Shown in pieces: positions 8,934 to 16,922 of a stretch of 64,000 bases of DNA. The DNA lies in the NCBI GenBank assembly GCA_964468185.1, contig CAYXTR010000012.1, positions 75,493 through 139,492 on the forward strand, written 5' to 3'. Origin of the DNA: JANQFV01 sp964468185. GTDB lineage: Bacteria; Planctomycetota; Phycisphaerae; UBA1845; Fen-1342. The notes under the pieces are model-generated. The model did no database searches and had not been told where the DNA came from. It worked only from the letters and a program-made list of their open reading frames with translations. The translations under genes and the position numbers were made by a program. The number at the start of each line of letters is the position of its first letter. Position 1 is the stretch's first letter.

Positions 8934-9155
8934 GGCCTCTCCTGCTGCTCTCTCAGTTCTCAAGAAAGGGGATGGCGGCCGCCGGGACGGCCTGCGAATG
9001 TCGGCACCCTAACAGGTTCTTCATGGGGTTGAAAGGCCGTACGGCGGACATCACGGCTTGACCCGCGCACCTACGTTGGTATGAAGGGGCCTGCATGGAT
9101 GCCGGCAACGGGCCCGGCCCGCTTCCCCCGCGCTCAGCCAACAGGAATCACTGCC

Positions 9156-10163
9156 ATGGCGCATACCGTCTGTCTTATTCCCGGCGACGGCATCGGACCG
9201 TCCATCATGGACGCCACCAAGCTCGTGCTCACCGCCGCCGGCGCTAATATCGACTGGCTCGAACTCCCCGCCGGGGCAGCCGCCGCGGAGGAGTTCGGCG
9301 ACGTCCTGCCGCAGAAGACGATCGAGGCGATTGACCATTATCGGATCGCGCTGAAGGGGCCGCTGACGACGCCGATTGGCAAGGGCTTTGGCAGCGTTAA
9401 CGTCAGACTGCGCAAGACGTTCAATCTCTACGTCGCCGTGCGGCCCGTGCGCTCGATGCCGGGGATCACGACGCGGTATCAGAACGTCGAGCTCGTCGTG
9501 ATGCGGGAGAACACGGAGGGGCTGTACTCCGGGCTGGAGCACCAGATCATCCCCGGCGTGATCGAAACGCTGCGGATTACGACGCGCGAGGGCTGCGAGC
9601 GAATCGCGAAATACGCCTTCAAGTACGCCAAGGAACGCGGCCGGCGGAAGGTGACGCTGTTTCACAAGGCGAACATCATGAAGATGGCCGACGGGCTGTT
9701 CATCGAGTGTGCTCGCCGAATGCACGAGCAATACGGAAAGGGCATCGAATACGAAGAACTCATTATCGATAATGGCTGCATGCAGATCGTTCGTGATCCG
9801 GGCCGGTTTGATGTACTGCTGCTGGAGAACTTCAACGGCGACATCGTCAGTGACCTCTGTGCGGGTCTGGTCGGAGGGTTAGGTGTCGTCCCCGGTGCGA
9901 ACATCGGCGACGACTGCGCGATCTTCGAGGCAGTGCACGGATCGGCGCCAGATATTGCCGGGCAGGACATCGCCAACCCACTCGCCCTGATCATGAGTGC
10001 GGTCATGATGCTCAACCACATCGACCAGACTACGGCGGCCGAGAAGATCAAGGCCGCCTACAACGCGGTGCTCGCCGACGGCAAGCCCGAGGAGCTGACG
10101 CGGGATATCGGCGGTACGGCCGGGACAATGGGGTTCGCAGAAGCGCTGGCCGCGCGCATGTAG
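9156..10163 (+). CDS. icd: NAD-dependent isocitrate dehydrogenase (IDH3-like)
   Basis: 335-residue beta-decarboxylating dehydrogenase that converts isocitrate to 2-oxoglutarate in the TCA cycle. Seen: nucleotide fold start VCLIPGDGIGPSIMDA, substrate loop GSVNVRLRKTFNLYVAVRPV, ELVVMRENTEGLYSG, the Lys/Asn metal-site helix FHKANIMKMADG, NFNGDIVSDLCAGLVGGLGVVPGAN, and the coenzyme motif EAVHGSAPDIAGQDIANP, in which Asp-Ile after the SAP is the NAD-type choice. The short length and sequence style are those of mitochondrial/Thermus-like NAD enzymes rather than the 416-residue NADP enzyme. Isopropylmalate or homoisocitrate dehydrogenase is the main alternative. Start chosen at ATG 9156 after an ACAGGAA; the open frame continues upstream to 9081 without support. 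Confidence 0.85.
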   Translation: MAHTVCLIPGDGIGPSIMDATKLVLTAAGANIDWLELPAGAAAAEEFGDVLPQKTIEAIDHYRIALKGPLTTPIGKGFGSVNVRLRKTFNLYVAVRPVRSMPGITTRYQNVELVVMRENTEGLYSGLEHQIIPGVIETLRITTREGCERIAKYAFKYAKERGRRKVTLFHKANIMKMADGLFIECARRMHEQYGKGIEYEELIIDNGCMQIVRDPGRFDVLLLENFNGDIVSDLCAGLVGGLGVVPGANIGDDCAIFEAVHGSAPDIAGQDIANPLALIMSAVMMLNHIDQTTAAEKIKAAYNAVLADGKPEELTRDIGGTAGTMGFAEALAARM

Positions 10164-10180
10164 GCGCCGCCGGCAGGTGC

Positions 10181-10225
10181 CAAAAAGAAACCACCAGCCG
10201 ACGCGCATGTCACGCCGGCCGGTGG
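10181..10225 (-). terminator. Intrinsic terminator of the PEP-CTERM gene
   Basis: Ten-base arms at 10191-10200 and 10216-10225 pair with one mismatch around a 15-base loop; on the - strand the hairpin is followed directly by TTTCTTTTTG. It lies 36 bases past the stop of the gene ending at 10261, and also within 30 bases of the + strand isocitrate dehydrogenase stop, so it may serve both. Confidence 0.65.
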
Positions 10226-10260
10226 CTGATTCTCAGTCGCGATCAATTGTCGCAGCCGAT

Positions 10261-11046
10261 TTAGCGGCGGCGCAGCAGAGCGCCGGCTGCGACCAGCAGC
10301 ACGAGTGACGCCGGCTCCGGTACGGGCGTGTAGCCACCGGTGAGCGGGCTGCCCCAGCTACCGTTGTCGACGTTGTCGAAAGCCTCGCCGAAGTTGGGCA
10401 CGAGTACGGTGTAATCCGACTCCCAGGCGAACGGGTCATCTTCCGGATCGAGCGGACCGCCGACGGGCGAGTTGTTGCGCTCGTAGCCCAGCAGGCCGGC
10501 GATACCAAGATCGTCGCCCTGGCGATCGATGTACGGGCCGTCCTTCTGACCCCAATCGGTGCGATCCCACGGCAGACCGTCGCCCGTCAGGCGCGTGGCG
10601 TTGTCATTCTCGTCGTTGTCGTACGCGAGGTTGTATACGACCTCACTGAGGTCGTTCGAGAGGATCAACTCGTCGCCACTGTTGCCGAGGGCCAGGCCTT
10701 CGACGCCGTAGACCATGTCGTTGGCCACACCGCCGAGCCACTCGGCCTCCAAAATGGCCTTGGCCTCGGTGGCGGTGAAGTCACTGGCGCCATTGGCAAT
10801 GACGGCATAGCCACCGGCGGGGATCGTCATGGTCGGCAGCGTGACCGAGTCCGAGTCTTCGTCCGAAACGGTCCAACCGTCGAGCGTGACCGCAACGGTG
10901 CCGTAGTTGTAGAGCTCGAACCACTCGCGGCCGGAATCCTCGCCCTCAGCATTGTTGAGGAACTCGGTGATGGCGACAGTGTTGGCCATGACCGCGGGGA
11001 CGGCGAGCAGGGCGGCGAGTACGAGCAGCGTCTTGCGAGTCATCAT
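10261..11046 (-). CDS. PEP-CTERM protein with lamin-tail-like domain
   Basis: 261-residue exported protein. The N-terminal signal peptide (MMTRKTLLVLAALLAVPAVMA) is followed by a domain resembling the lamin tail (LTD) fold: VAITEFLNNAEGEDSGREW, ELYNYGTVAVTLDGWTVSDE, IPAGGYAVIANGA. The C-terminus is a classic sorting tag: VPEPASLVLLVAAG, then a short hydrophobic stretch and a terminal RRR. PEP-CTERM proteins are processed by an exosortase and are usually tied to exopolysaccharide; no exosortase gene lies in this window. Many acidic residues (Asp/Glu) suggest an extracellular location. AGGAGGAGAA precedes the start. Function of the LTD-bearing protein is unknown. Confidence 0.85.
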   Translation of the reverse strand: MMTRKTLLVLAALLAVPAVMANTVAITEFLNNAEGEDSGREWFELYNYGTVAVTLDGWTVSDEDSDSVTLPTMTIPAGGYAVIANGASDFTATEAKAILEAEWLGGVANDMVYGVEGLALGNSGDELILSNDLSEVVYNLAYDNDENDNATRLTGDGLPWDRTDWGQKDGPYIDRQGDDLGIAGLLGYERNNSPVGGPLDPEDDPFAWESDYTVLVPNFGEAFDNVDNGSWGSPLTGGYTPVPEPASLVLLVAAGALLRRR

Positions 11047-11319
11047 TCTTCTCCTCCTGTATCAGAACAGAATCACCATGGGAATCGGCCGCGCGATCGT
11101 CATGGCGCGGCGCGCAACAGAATTCGTGCAGGGAAAGCCCATTCCCCATCCAGTGGCGCCTAATGAACTTGAGACCGGCCCGCGGAACAAGGGGCTGGGC
11201 AGCCAATTAATACGTCCTTAACCATTCGCAAACAGTATCGGAGGGTCTGTTTTTGCGTGTGCGGGGGGAGTATTACATGCACCCGCGAATGATGAGCCGC
11301 GTGCTTGAGGAGCTGCGAC

Positions 11320-11871
11320 ATGCTGACCGTCGTCCTGACTTTTCTGTTGATTGTCGTCGCCCGTATCGTGGACGTGTCGCTTGGCACGCTGCGTACCCTC
11401 ATGGTGGTCCAGGGCCGGCGCCTTCTTGCGTTCGTGCTCGGCTTCTTCGAAATCCTCATCTGGGTGACCGTCGTGTCAGGTGTGATTCAACACCTGCGCG
11501 CGCAGCCAGCTTATGCACTCGCATACGCACTCGGTTTCGCCCTCGGCACGTACGCGGGTGTCACGCTCGAGCGTCGCTTGGCCCTGGGGCGGCAGGTCGT
11601 CCGCATCATTTCGCGGCAGGGGCCGGAACTCGCCGTGCGTCTGCGCGAACTGGGCTTACGCGTGACGCAGTTTGACGGCTACGGCCGCGATGGTGCGGTG
11701 CAGGAGCTCTTCATTGAGGTCGAACGCCGTGAGACGCCGCGTGTCGTGCGTGAGGCGCGTCGGCTCGACCCGCGCTGTTATTACATGATCGACGACGTGC
11801 GGGCGACATCTTCGGCAACCTTGCCCTACGCGCAGTCAACCGGCTGGCGGGCAGTGCTGAAGAAGAAATAG
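11320..11871 (+). CDS. UPF0316 (DUF2179/DUF5698) membrane protein
   Basis: 183-residue inner-membrane protein. Three membrane segments cover residues about 3-25, 33-55 and 60-78, with the family opening TFLLIVVARIVDVSLGTLRTLMVVQGRR, a strong UPF0316 signature. The C-terminal half is the cytoplasmic DUF2179 domain (VVRIISRQGPELAVRLRELGLRVT..GYGRDGAVQELFIEVERR), a ferredoxin-like module found in membrane proteins and possibly ligand sensing. ATG 11320 has GAGGAG seven bases upstream; a TTG five codons earlier is less likely. Function not established for the family. Confidence 0.85.
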   Translation: MLTVVLTFLLIVVARIVDVSLGTLRTLMVVQGRRLLAFVLGFFEILIWVTVVSGVIQHLRAQPAYALAYALGFALGTYAGVTLERRLALGRQVVRIISRQGPELAVRLRELGLRVTQFDGYGRDGAVQELFIEVERRETPRVVREARRLDPRCYYMIDDVRATSSATLPYAQSTGWRAVLKKK

Positions 11872-11886
11872 CGCTCACCGCGTCGG

Positions 11887-12276
11887 CTAGTCCGGAAACT
11901 CGGCGACAATGGATGAGTGCATACCGCCACGCGGATTCCAATCCGTGGTCACGCGCAGCCACTGCGGCTTCAGAACCTCCACCAGTTCGTCGAGCATCCG
12001 GTTGGTCAGCGCTTCATAGAAGATACCCTCTTCGCGAAACGACTGAAGGTACAACTTCAGACTCTTGAGCTCCACACACAAGTCGCCGGGCGTGTACTCG
12101 ACAGTCACCGTGCCAAAATCCGGCTGACCCGTCATCGGGCAGCGGCTGGTGAACTCGGGCGCCACGTGGCGGATGACATACTCCCGCCCGGGGCTCGGGT
12201 TCGGGAACGTCTCCAGCCCGTGGACACGCTTCGTGGTGGTCTTGCTGCGTCTTGTCGCTCTCTGGCGGGCCGACAT
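11887..12276 (-). CDS. queF: NADPH-dependent 7-cyano-7-deazaguanine reductase
   Basis: Short, unimodular QueF of 129 residues that reduces preQ0 to preQ1 in queuosine biosynthesis. The active-site block EFTSRCPMTGQPDFGTVTVEY carries the Cys nucleophile and the catalytic Asp; the following VELKSLKLYLQSFREEGIFYE contains the nucleotide-specific QueF motif. Both are within the T-fold. The start at ATG 12276 follows AGGAGAGG; the upstream continuation to 12375 is not needed. QueC, which makes the substrate, is encoded far away at 51205-51891. Confidence 0.95.
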   Translation of the reverse strand: MSARQRATRRSKTTTKRVHGLETFPNPSPGREYVIRHVAPEFTSRCPMTGQPDFGTVTVEYTPGDLCVELKSLKLYLQSFREEGIFYEALTNRMLDELVEVLKPQWLRVTTDWNPRGGMHSSIVAEFPD

Positions 12277-12460
12277 GAGCCTCTCCTGACATCTTCGGAC
12301 CATGCCGCGGTACCGGCACCGATCCACCACATGATCTGCCAGTCCCGCACGCCTGGCAATGGTTCGCTCGAACAATCACCGCCGAAACGCGAACTCCTAC
12401 ATGAACTTGCGGCATGCGTGTGGGCCGCGGGAGACGCACAGTGAGGTTCCGGAAACCGGC

Positions 12461-12503
12461 GTTTTTTCTAATTCCGCTAATTCCTGTTTGGTTTACACTT
12501 TAG
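12461..12503 (+). promoter_or_regulatory. AT-rich tract, candidate promoter of the ESCRT-like cluster
   Basis: This stretch is distinctly A/T-rich in GC-rich surroundings and directly precedes the first gene of the long + strand cluster. TACACT at 12494-12499 could act as a -10 element; no good -35 hexamer is seen. If used, the message would be nearly leaderless. Weak, positional evidence only. Confidence 0.3.
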
Positions 12504-12914
12504 GTGATGGAATCTCCCAGCGGTGGCATATTGTCCCGGCTCAGTGAAAAGGTCCTTGGCTGGATCGCGCTGGGCGTGCTCATCGCCATCGGCGTGGGCA
12601 TCTGGTACATGGGCGAGGACGCCCGCGGCAACCTCTGGAGCTGGATCTGGCGCAGCCTGACCTGGCTGACGCTGGTCGCCGCGGTGCCGTGGATAGCGCG
12701 ATTGTTCATCCGGCGCGTGCTCGAACTGGGCACGAACTGGGCCGGCGCAGTGTTGATTGCTGGTTTCACGCTGTGTGACGCGATGCTGGGTGTGCTGCTG
12801 ATGCACGCCTGGCCAAGTGGCTGGTGGTGGCTGTTGGCGCTGGCGGCGCTGGCAGTGGCTGCCACGTATAATTACCTGGTGTCCGAATACCTCGCCGAAC
12901 AGGCGGGCGGGTAG
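12504..12914 (+). CDS. Four-helix membrane protein, first gene of the ESCRT-like cluster
   Basis: 136-residue integral membrane protein of unknown family. Four hydrophobic segments are visible: VLGWIALGVLIAIGVGIWYM (about 17-36), LTWLTLVAAVPWIARLFI, AGAVLIAGFTLCDAMLGVLLM, and WWLLALAALAVAATYNYLV near the C-terminus. Many Trp residues sit at membrane boundaries. The start is GTG 12504 or the adjoining ATG 12507. It lies 38 bases before the protein kinase gene in the same direction, so it is likely the promoter-proximal gene of that operon. No homologue recognised. Confidence 0.65.
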   Translation: MMESPSGGILSRLSEKVLGWIALGVLIAIGVGIWYMGEDARGNLWSWIWRSLTWLTLVAAVPWIARLFIRRVLELGTNWAGAVLIAGFTLCDAMLGVLLMHAWPSGWWWLLALAALAVAATYNYLVSEYLAEQAGG

Positions 12915-12952
12915 ACGACCCGTCGTTCGTCGTCATCCGAGTGGGCAGGGCC

Positions 12953-13993
12953 ATGACGATTGCTTACCAACCCGGTACCCGGATCAGTGAGTACGTGCTC
13001 GAGGAGCGCATCGGCGGCGGTGCGTTTGGCGAGGTGTGGCAGGCACGCCACCACGTCTGGAAGGATGATCAGGTCGCGATCAAACTCCCCACTGAACCGG
13101 ACTACGTCCGATACTTGCAGGCCGAGGGTATTGTGGTCCATGGCCTGCGGCACCCGAATATCATTCGCGTGATCGGCCTCGATCCGTATGCAGAGACGCC
13201 TTACCTGGTCATGGAGCTGGTGGATGGTCCGTCGCTGCGGCAGGTGATTGATGAGCATACACAGGGCCTGCCGATCGAGGTCGTACTCACCGTCCTGCGC
13301 AGCATGCTGGGGGCGATTCAGGTTGCCCATGATGCAGGTATCATTCACCGCGATCTGAAGCCGGGAAACGTGCTGCTGAATCTCGGTGAGCGGCCGCTCG
13401 AGCGGCTGCGCGTGGATGACGTGAAGATTGGTGATTTCGGGCTGGGAGTGCGAAACGAAGACACCCTGCGGTCGCTCGTCATGCAGTCGGCGTCTATCGA
13501 GCGTGACCGCGAGAGTGCCACACTGGCCGGTACACTGGCATACATGGCGCCCGAGGTCCGGGATGGAGCACGCGAGCCATCGCAACGCAGCGACCTGTTC
13601 GGCATCGGCGTCATGCTGTTCGAGATGCTCGTGGGGGAGCGGCCGGTGGGGGCCGAAATGCCCAGCACAATGCGCGCCGAGGTGCCGAAGGTCCTTGATA
13701 ACGTGTTCCGGCGGCTGTACGCCCGCCATGATGCGCGCTATCCGTCAGCGCAGGAGGTGTTGCAGGATCTCGACAACGGACTGAACGCGCCTCCACCACC
13801 GCCCACGCCGCAGCCAACCGGGCACCATCTGGAATGCCCGGCGTGCCAGCGGCCGATCGCGCCGGGTGATCAGTTCTGCACCCATTGTGGCAATCAGCTC
13901 GTCGCGACGGTCCGGCGATGTAGCGCATGTGGCGGATACCCCGGACCGGATGATCGCTTCTGTATCTTCTGCGGCGCGGGGTTGAGGTCGTAA
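12953..13993 (+). CDS. Ser/Thr protein kinase with C-terminal double zinc ribbon
   Basis: 346-residue Hanks-type kinase. Seen: glycine loop IGGGAFGEVW (residues 20-29), VAIK lysine 44, catalytic HRDLKPGN (132-139), DFG 161-163 and APE 199-201, so all catalytic residues are present. After a proline stretch (280-288) come two zinc ribbons, CPAC...CTHC (295-312) and CSAC...CIFC (323-340). No membrane segment or PASTA domain, so it is cytoplasmic. ATG 12953 follows GGCAGGG; a GTG four codons earlier is possible. Zinc ribbons recur in the next gene and in the TM2 protein of the same cluster, hinting at protein-protein tethering. Substrates unknown; the neighbouring ESCRT-III-like proteins are obvious candidates, by inference. 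Confidence 0.88.
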   Translation: MTIAYQPGTRISEYVLEERIGGGAFGEVWQARHHVWKDDQVAIKLPTEPDYVRYLQAEGIVVHGLRHPNIIRVIGLDPYAETPYLVMELVDGPSLRQVIDEHTQGLPIEVVLTVLRSMLGAIQVAHDAGIIHRDLKPGNVLLNLGERPLERLRVDDVKIGDFGLGVRNEDTLRSLVMQSASIERDRESATLAGTLAYMAPEVRDGAREPSQRSDLFGIGVMLFEMLVGERPVGAEMPSTMRAEVPKVLDNVFRRLYARHDARYPSAQEVLQDLDNGLNAPPPPPTPQPTGHHLECPACQRPIAPGDQFCTHCGNQLVATVRRCSACGGYPGPDDRFCIFCGAGLRS

Positions 13994-13996
13994 GCG

Positions 13997-14278
13997 ATGA
14001 TTCTGGCCGACGGCGGTATCACGGTTGTCTGGATCGGCGTTCTGCTGATCATCGGCTTTCTCGGCTTCTTCGCCGTGTTGCTGGCGGCGATACTGCGACT
14101 GTTCGGGAAGATCATTGGCGGTATTGGCTGGTTATTGCGCGGCGGTCGCTCACGGACTCCGCCGCCGCTCGAGCGGCCCAGGGTATGCACCAATCCACGA
14201 TGTGGGCATGTGAACGTGGCCGATGGACGCTACTGTGCGCGGTGTGGTGCCCCGCTCCGGACCTTGTCGGAAGCTTGA
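13997..14278 (+). CDS. Membrane-anchored zinc-ribbon protein
   Basis: 93-residue protein. The first half is a hydrophobic hairpin or long helix (VVWIGVLLIIGFLGFFAVLLAAILRLFGKIIGGIGWLL, residues about 10-47); the second half, after a basic linker, is a single zinc ribbon CTNPRCGHVNVADGRYCARCG (about 64-84). It begins three bases after the kinase stop and ends four bases before the next start, so it is translationally coupled within the cluster. Probably displays a cytoplasmic zinc ribbon at the membrane. Family not recognised beyond the ribbon. Confidence 0.75.
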   Translation: MILADGGITVVWIGVLLIIGFLGFFAVLLAAILRLFGKIIGGIGWLLRGGRSRTPPPLERPRVCTNPRCGHVNVADGRYCARCGAPLRTLSEA

Positions 14279-14282
14279 ACGC

Positions 14283-15710
14283 ATGGACCAGCGCGAGCAG
14301 CAGAAACAATTCGAAGATCGCTTCCTGCAACAACTGCGGGCACGGGCGGAGGTGCTCGCGCGGGGTGTCCTGCCGGCCGATCGGGTGCAAACCGAGTTTA
14401 TGCCCGACGGGCTCGATAGCGTGCGGGCCACGCTCGCCCGGCTGGAACGTTACGATCGTGACCTGCTGGAGCGGCTTCCAGGTACGCGTGCGCTTCAGTT
14501 CCGGTTTCAGCGCCGCGTGCTGGGCCCGTTTCGCAAGACGGTGGCCCGGCTGCGCGCGCAGGTCTTGGCTCCCATCGAGGAGCTGATTGCTGACGAACCC
14601 GCCCGGCCGGTGGGGCGCGAAGCCGTGCTCGACGCGCTGGCACGTTACGAGTTGCTGCCACAGTCGCAGCGACCGACCGACGTCGCCTTCGCCAGTCCGA
14701 CCGGTTTCACAGCCGAGGCACGCTCACTCGTGGGTGCCACCGGCACGCCCACATTGATACTCATGGGGGGGCGCGAGGACGGCGGCTGGGACGTTACGAT
14801 GCCGGACACGCTGAAGCGCACCGCCTGGGCCCGGCTCTTCGAGCTCGAATCGCAGGACGAACGCTTCAAGCGTTTCATGTATCATCTCGAAAAGAACGCG
14901 ACCCAGCTCGAGTCACGCGGCATCTCGCTTTCGGCTCTGGCCGAGCAGGCTGGTCTCGGCGTCGCCCAGACCGAAACCCTGGTTCGGCAGGCCTGTCGTA
15001 ACGACCCTCGGCTGATGACCGTGACGCATGAGGGCCGCACGCATCTGTGCCGCAGCCCGCTGGCAGAAGAGAGCAAAGACATGAAGCTTCCGATCTGGCT
15101 CAGGAAATTGTTGCGGATGAAGCCGACCATCGGCGAGCGCGTCAGCGAGATGACCGCGCAGCGCGTTCGGCTCGAACAGCAGCGTCACGAACTTGACCAG
15201 CGCGTCGACGCGCTGGAGTCGGAAGAACGCAAGCTCGTCGAGCAGGGCGGCGCTGCCAAGTCCGACGCCGAACGTAAGCAACTCGCCGGCAAGCTGGTGC
15301 GCACCCGGCGTGAACTGCGGCGTGCCCGGGCACAGGCGAACATGTTTACGCAGCAGATCGACATCATCGGCACACATATCCACCATCTCACGCTGGCCGA
15401 GCAGGGCAAGCGCATGGACCTGCCGTCGGCGGAGGATCTGACTCAGGAAGCCGCCCAGGCGGAGCAGATGGTCAACGAGTTGGCGGCCAATGCCGATCTG
15501 GCGGCCCACATCGAAGTCGGTGCCCAGTCGCCGATGGCGGCCGAGGAGGAAGCCGCGATCCTGAAGGAGTTCGAGCAGGCCTCGGCCGCACCTGAGCCGG
15601 AGAAGCCAACGTCCGCGGCCCCGGAGCAGCCACCGACGGAGCAAACACCGGCGGAGCCGGAGCGGCCCGCGACGGAGAAGGACAAGAGTGCCCGTCCCGA
15701 GTTGGGTTGA
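14283..15710 (+). CDS. Winged-helix plus ESCRT-III-like coiled-coil protein
   Basis: 475 residues. Residues 1-200 form an alpha/beta region of unknown family. Residues about 205-262 read like a winged helix-turn-helix (RGISLSALAEQAGLGVAQTETLVRQAC, then a VTHEGRTHLCRS wing). A second part starts at MKLPIWLRKLLRM (267-279) and forms a long helical hairpin: helix 1 about 281-320 ending ERKLVEQGG, and helix 2 about 326-370 starting AERKQLAGKLVRTRREL. The string KxLAxxLVRTRR is the same as that in helix 2 of eukaryotic CHMP2-type ESCRT-III, and the order winged helix then ESCRT-III core resembles CHMP7. An acidic helix (419-433) and a Pro/Glu-rich tail follow. The function proposed, membrane-remodelling polymer subunit, is inference; a generic coiled coil is the alternative. 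Confidence 0.6.
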   Translation: MDQREQQKQFEDRFLQQLRARAEVLARGVLPADRVQTEFMPDGLDSVRATLARLERYDRDLLERLPGTRALQFRFQRRVLGPFRKTVARLRAQVLAPIEELIADEPARPVGREAVLDALARYELLPQSQRPTDVAFASPTGFTAEARSLVGATGTPTLILMGGREDGGWDVTMPDTLKRTAWARLFELESQDERFKRFMYHLEKNATQLESRGISLSALAEQAGLGVAQTETLVRQACRNDPRLMTVTHEGRTHLCRSPLAEESKDMKLPIWLRKLLRMKPTIGERVSEMTAQRVRLEQQRHELDQRVDALESEERKLVEQGGAAKSDAERKQLAGKLVRTRRELRRARAQANMFTQQIDIIGTHIHHLTLAEQGKRMDLPSAEDLTQEAAQAEQMVNELAANADLAAHIEVGAQSPMAAEEEAAILKEFEQASAAPEPEKPTSAAPEQPPTEQTPAEPERPATEKDKSARPELG

Positions 15711-15761
15711 GCCGTAGCCGGGCGGTCAGGCTCCCCTATAGCAGCAAGAGCGAGCGAGTTG

Positions 15762-16367
15762 ATGAACTTCTTCGAATGGCTGACAACCAAGCGGAAGACG
15801 CTGACGACGATGAGTGTGGCCGAGCTGCGCGCTCAGGAAATGCTGGTTGAGAACGAGCGCAATCGCATGGAGGCCAAGATCCGGCAGCTCGCGGAGAAGA
15901 AACAGAAGCTGGTGGACCAGGGAGCAAACGAGAAGACGCCCGAGGTGCGGCGGATGCTCGCCCAGCAGTATGACCTGCTGCACACCGAGCAGATGATGAA
16001 CGCCCGCCACCTGAACATCCGCAGCAAGGAGGCGCTGACGATCGCGCGCTTGCGCATGTTGCGTGAGACCGCCGGTCGGGCGACGGTCGGGGCCGGGCAG
16101 GCGGTGCAGATTCGTGAATCCGACCTGGCCACCATCGCCCGCCTGATCGAGAGCGACCAGATTTCGTCGGAGATGTATCAGGAGCGGCTGGACCAGATCC
16201 TCGAGGGCATCCACGAGGCGGACGAGGCGTCTGCGGGGCTGTCGTCAGCCGGCCAGGAGTTGATGCAGGTCTGGGACGACATGGACCACGGCCTGATCAA
16301 GGACTCCCAGTCCGCATTCGACGAAGCCGAAAAGCGCATGCGCGAACGCGGTCCGGCGGAGGCCTAG
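15762..16367 (+). CDS. ESCRT-III-like coiled-coil protein B
   Basis: 201-residue, almost wholly helical protein. A basic, aromatic N-terminus (MNFFEWLTTKRK) could touch membrane, as in ESCRT-III and PspA. Helix 1 (about 18-52) ends KKQKLVDQGANEK and helix 2 (58-105) starts VRRMLAQQYDLL; the same KLVxQG turn and LA-x-Q/K pattern occurs in the preceding 475-residue protein, so the two look paralogous. A further amphipathic helix (119-150) and an acidic C-terminus with a helix (169-195) follow. The start is ATG 15762; a TTG just before is possible. It is followed after three bases by an inserted element, which now separates it from the third family-like member. Assignment rests on pattern, not search. 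Confidence 0.5.
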   Translation: MNFFEWLTTKRKTLTTMSVAELRAQEMLVENERNRMEAKIRQLAEKKQKLVDQGANEKTPEVRRMLAQQYDLLHTEQMMNARHLNIRSKEALTIARLRMLRETAGRATVGAGQAVQIRESDLATIARLIESDQISSEMYQERLDQILEGIHEADEASAGLSSAGQELMQVWDDMDHGLIKDSQSAFDEAEKRMRERGPAEA

Positions 16368-16370
16368 GAC

Positions 16371-16396
16371 GTGGGAACGTGGGAACGTGGGAACGG
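16371..16396 (+). repeat. Left terminal inverted repeat of the S23 element
   Basis: Direct iteration of GTGGGAACG; exact reverse complement of 16923-16948. It also encodes the first residues of the S23 protein. Confidence 0.9.
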
Positions 16397-16820
16397 GAGT
16401 GACGAACGCCGTCGCGAATATGCAGGGCGGTTTGAGGAATTGCACGTCTGGCAGACCGCGCGCGGTCTCGCGATTGAGGTGTATCGTGCGGCAGAGTCGC
16501 AGCGGTTGGCGAAGGACTTCGCGCTGGGCGATCAGATGAAGCGGGCTGCCGTGAGCATATCGAGCAATATTGCGGAAGGTTACGAGCGTGGCAGTCGTCG
16601 TCAGCAGATTGAAGCGTGCTACATCGCGAAGGGCTCCGCCGGCGAGTTGCGGAGTCAGGTGAGGGTAGCGCACGATGTTGGCCTGCTCGATGCTGAGTGT
16701 CACGCTGCCCTGCTGGAGGCGCGCGACAAGTGCACGCGTCAACTAGCGAACTACATCGCGCACCGGAAGCGAACGCAAACATCGATCCCCGGCGACAAGT
16801 TCTCACGTCAGAAGGCGTAG
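16371..16820 (+). CDS. Four-helix-bundle protein, S23/IVP family
   Basis: About 149 residues. The diagnostic opening of the family is present: RFEELHVWQTARGLAIEVYRA, then KDFALGDQMKRAAVSISSNIAEGYERGS, then the ELRSQVRVAHDVGLLD helix. These proteins form homopentameric four-helix bundles and were first found in 23S rRNA intervening sequences; function is unclear. The first ten residues (MGTWERGNGS) come from the inverted repeat, so the true start may be GTG 16371 or a later codon near the conserved REYAGRF. It breaks the spacing between neighbouring ESCRT-like genes and is most likely an insertion rather than a functional partner. Confidence 0.85.
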   Translation: MGTWERGNGSDERRREYAGRFEELHVWQTARGLAIEVYRAAESQRLAKDFALGDQMKRAAVSISSNIAEGYERGSRRQQIEACYIAKGSAGELRSQVRVAHDVGLLDAECHAALLEARDKCTRQLANYIAHRKRTQTSIPGDKFSRQKA

Positions 16821-16922
16821 GGGAGCATGAAGCGCAGGCGCACGTGATGATGGCGGGCAGCGCGCCCGGGAAGTGAGAATGTGGTGGAGGCACGAGTTTG
16901 TTGAGAAGAGCTTGCGAGCGTG

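Noticed and set aside
11872..11886. preQ1 riboswitch for queF or queC
   Set aside because: No suitable leader: queF has only a short gap upstream with no H-type pseudoknot pattern, and queC follows the ccsA-like gene closely.
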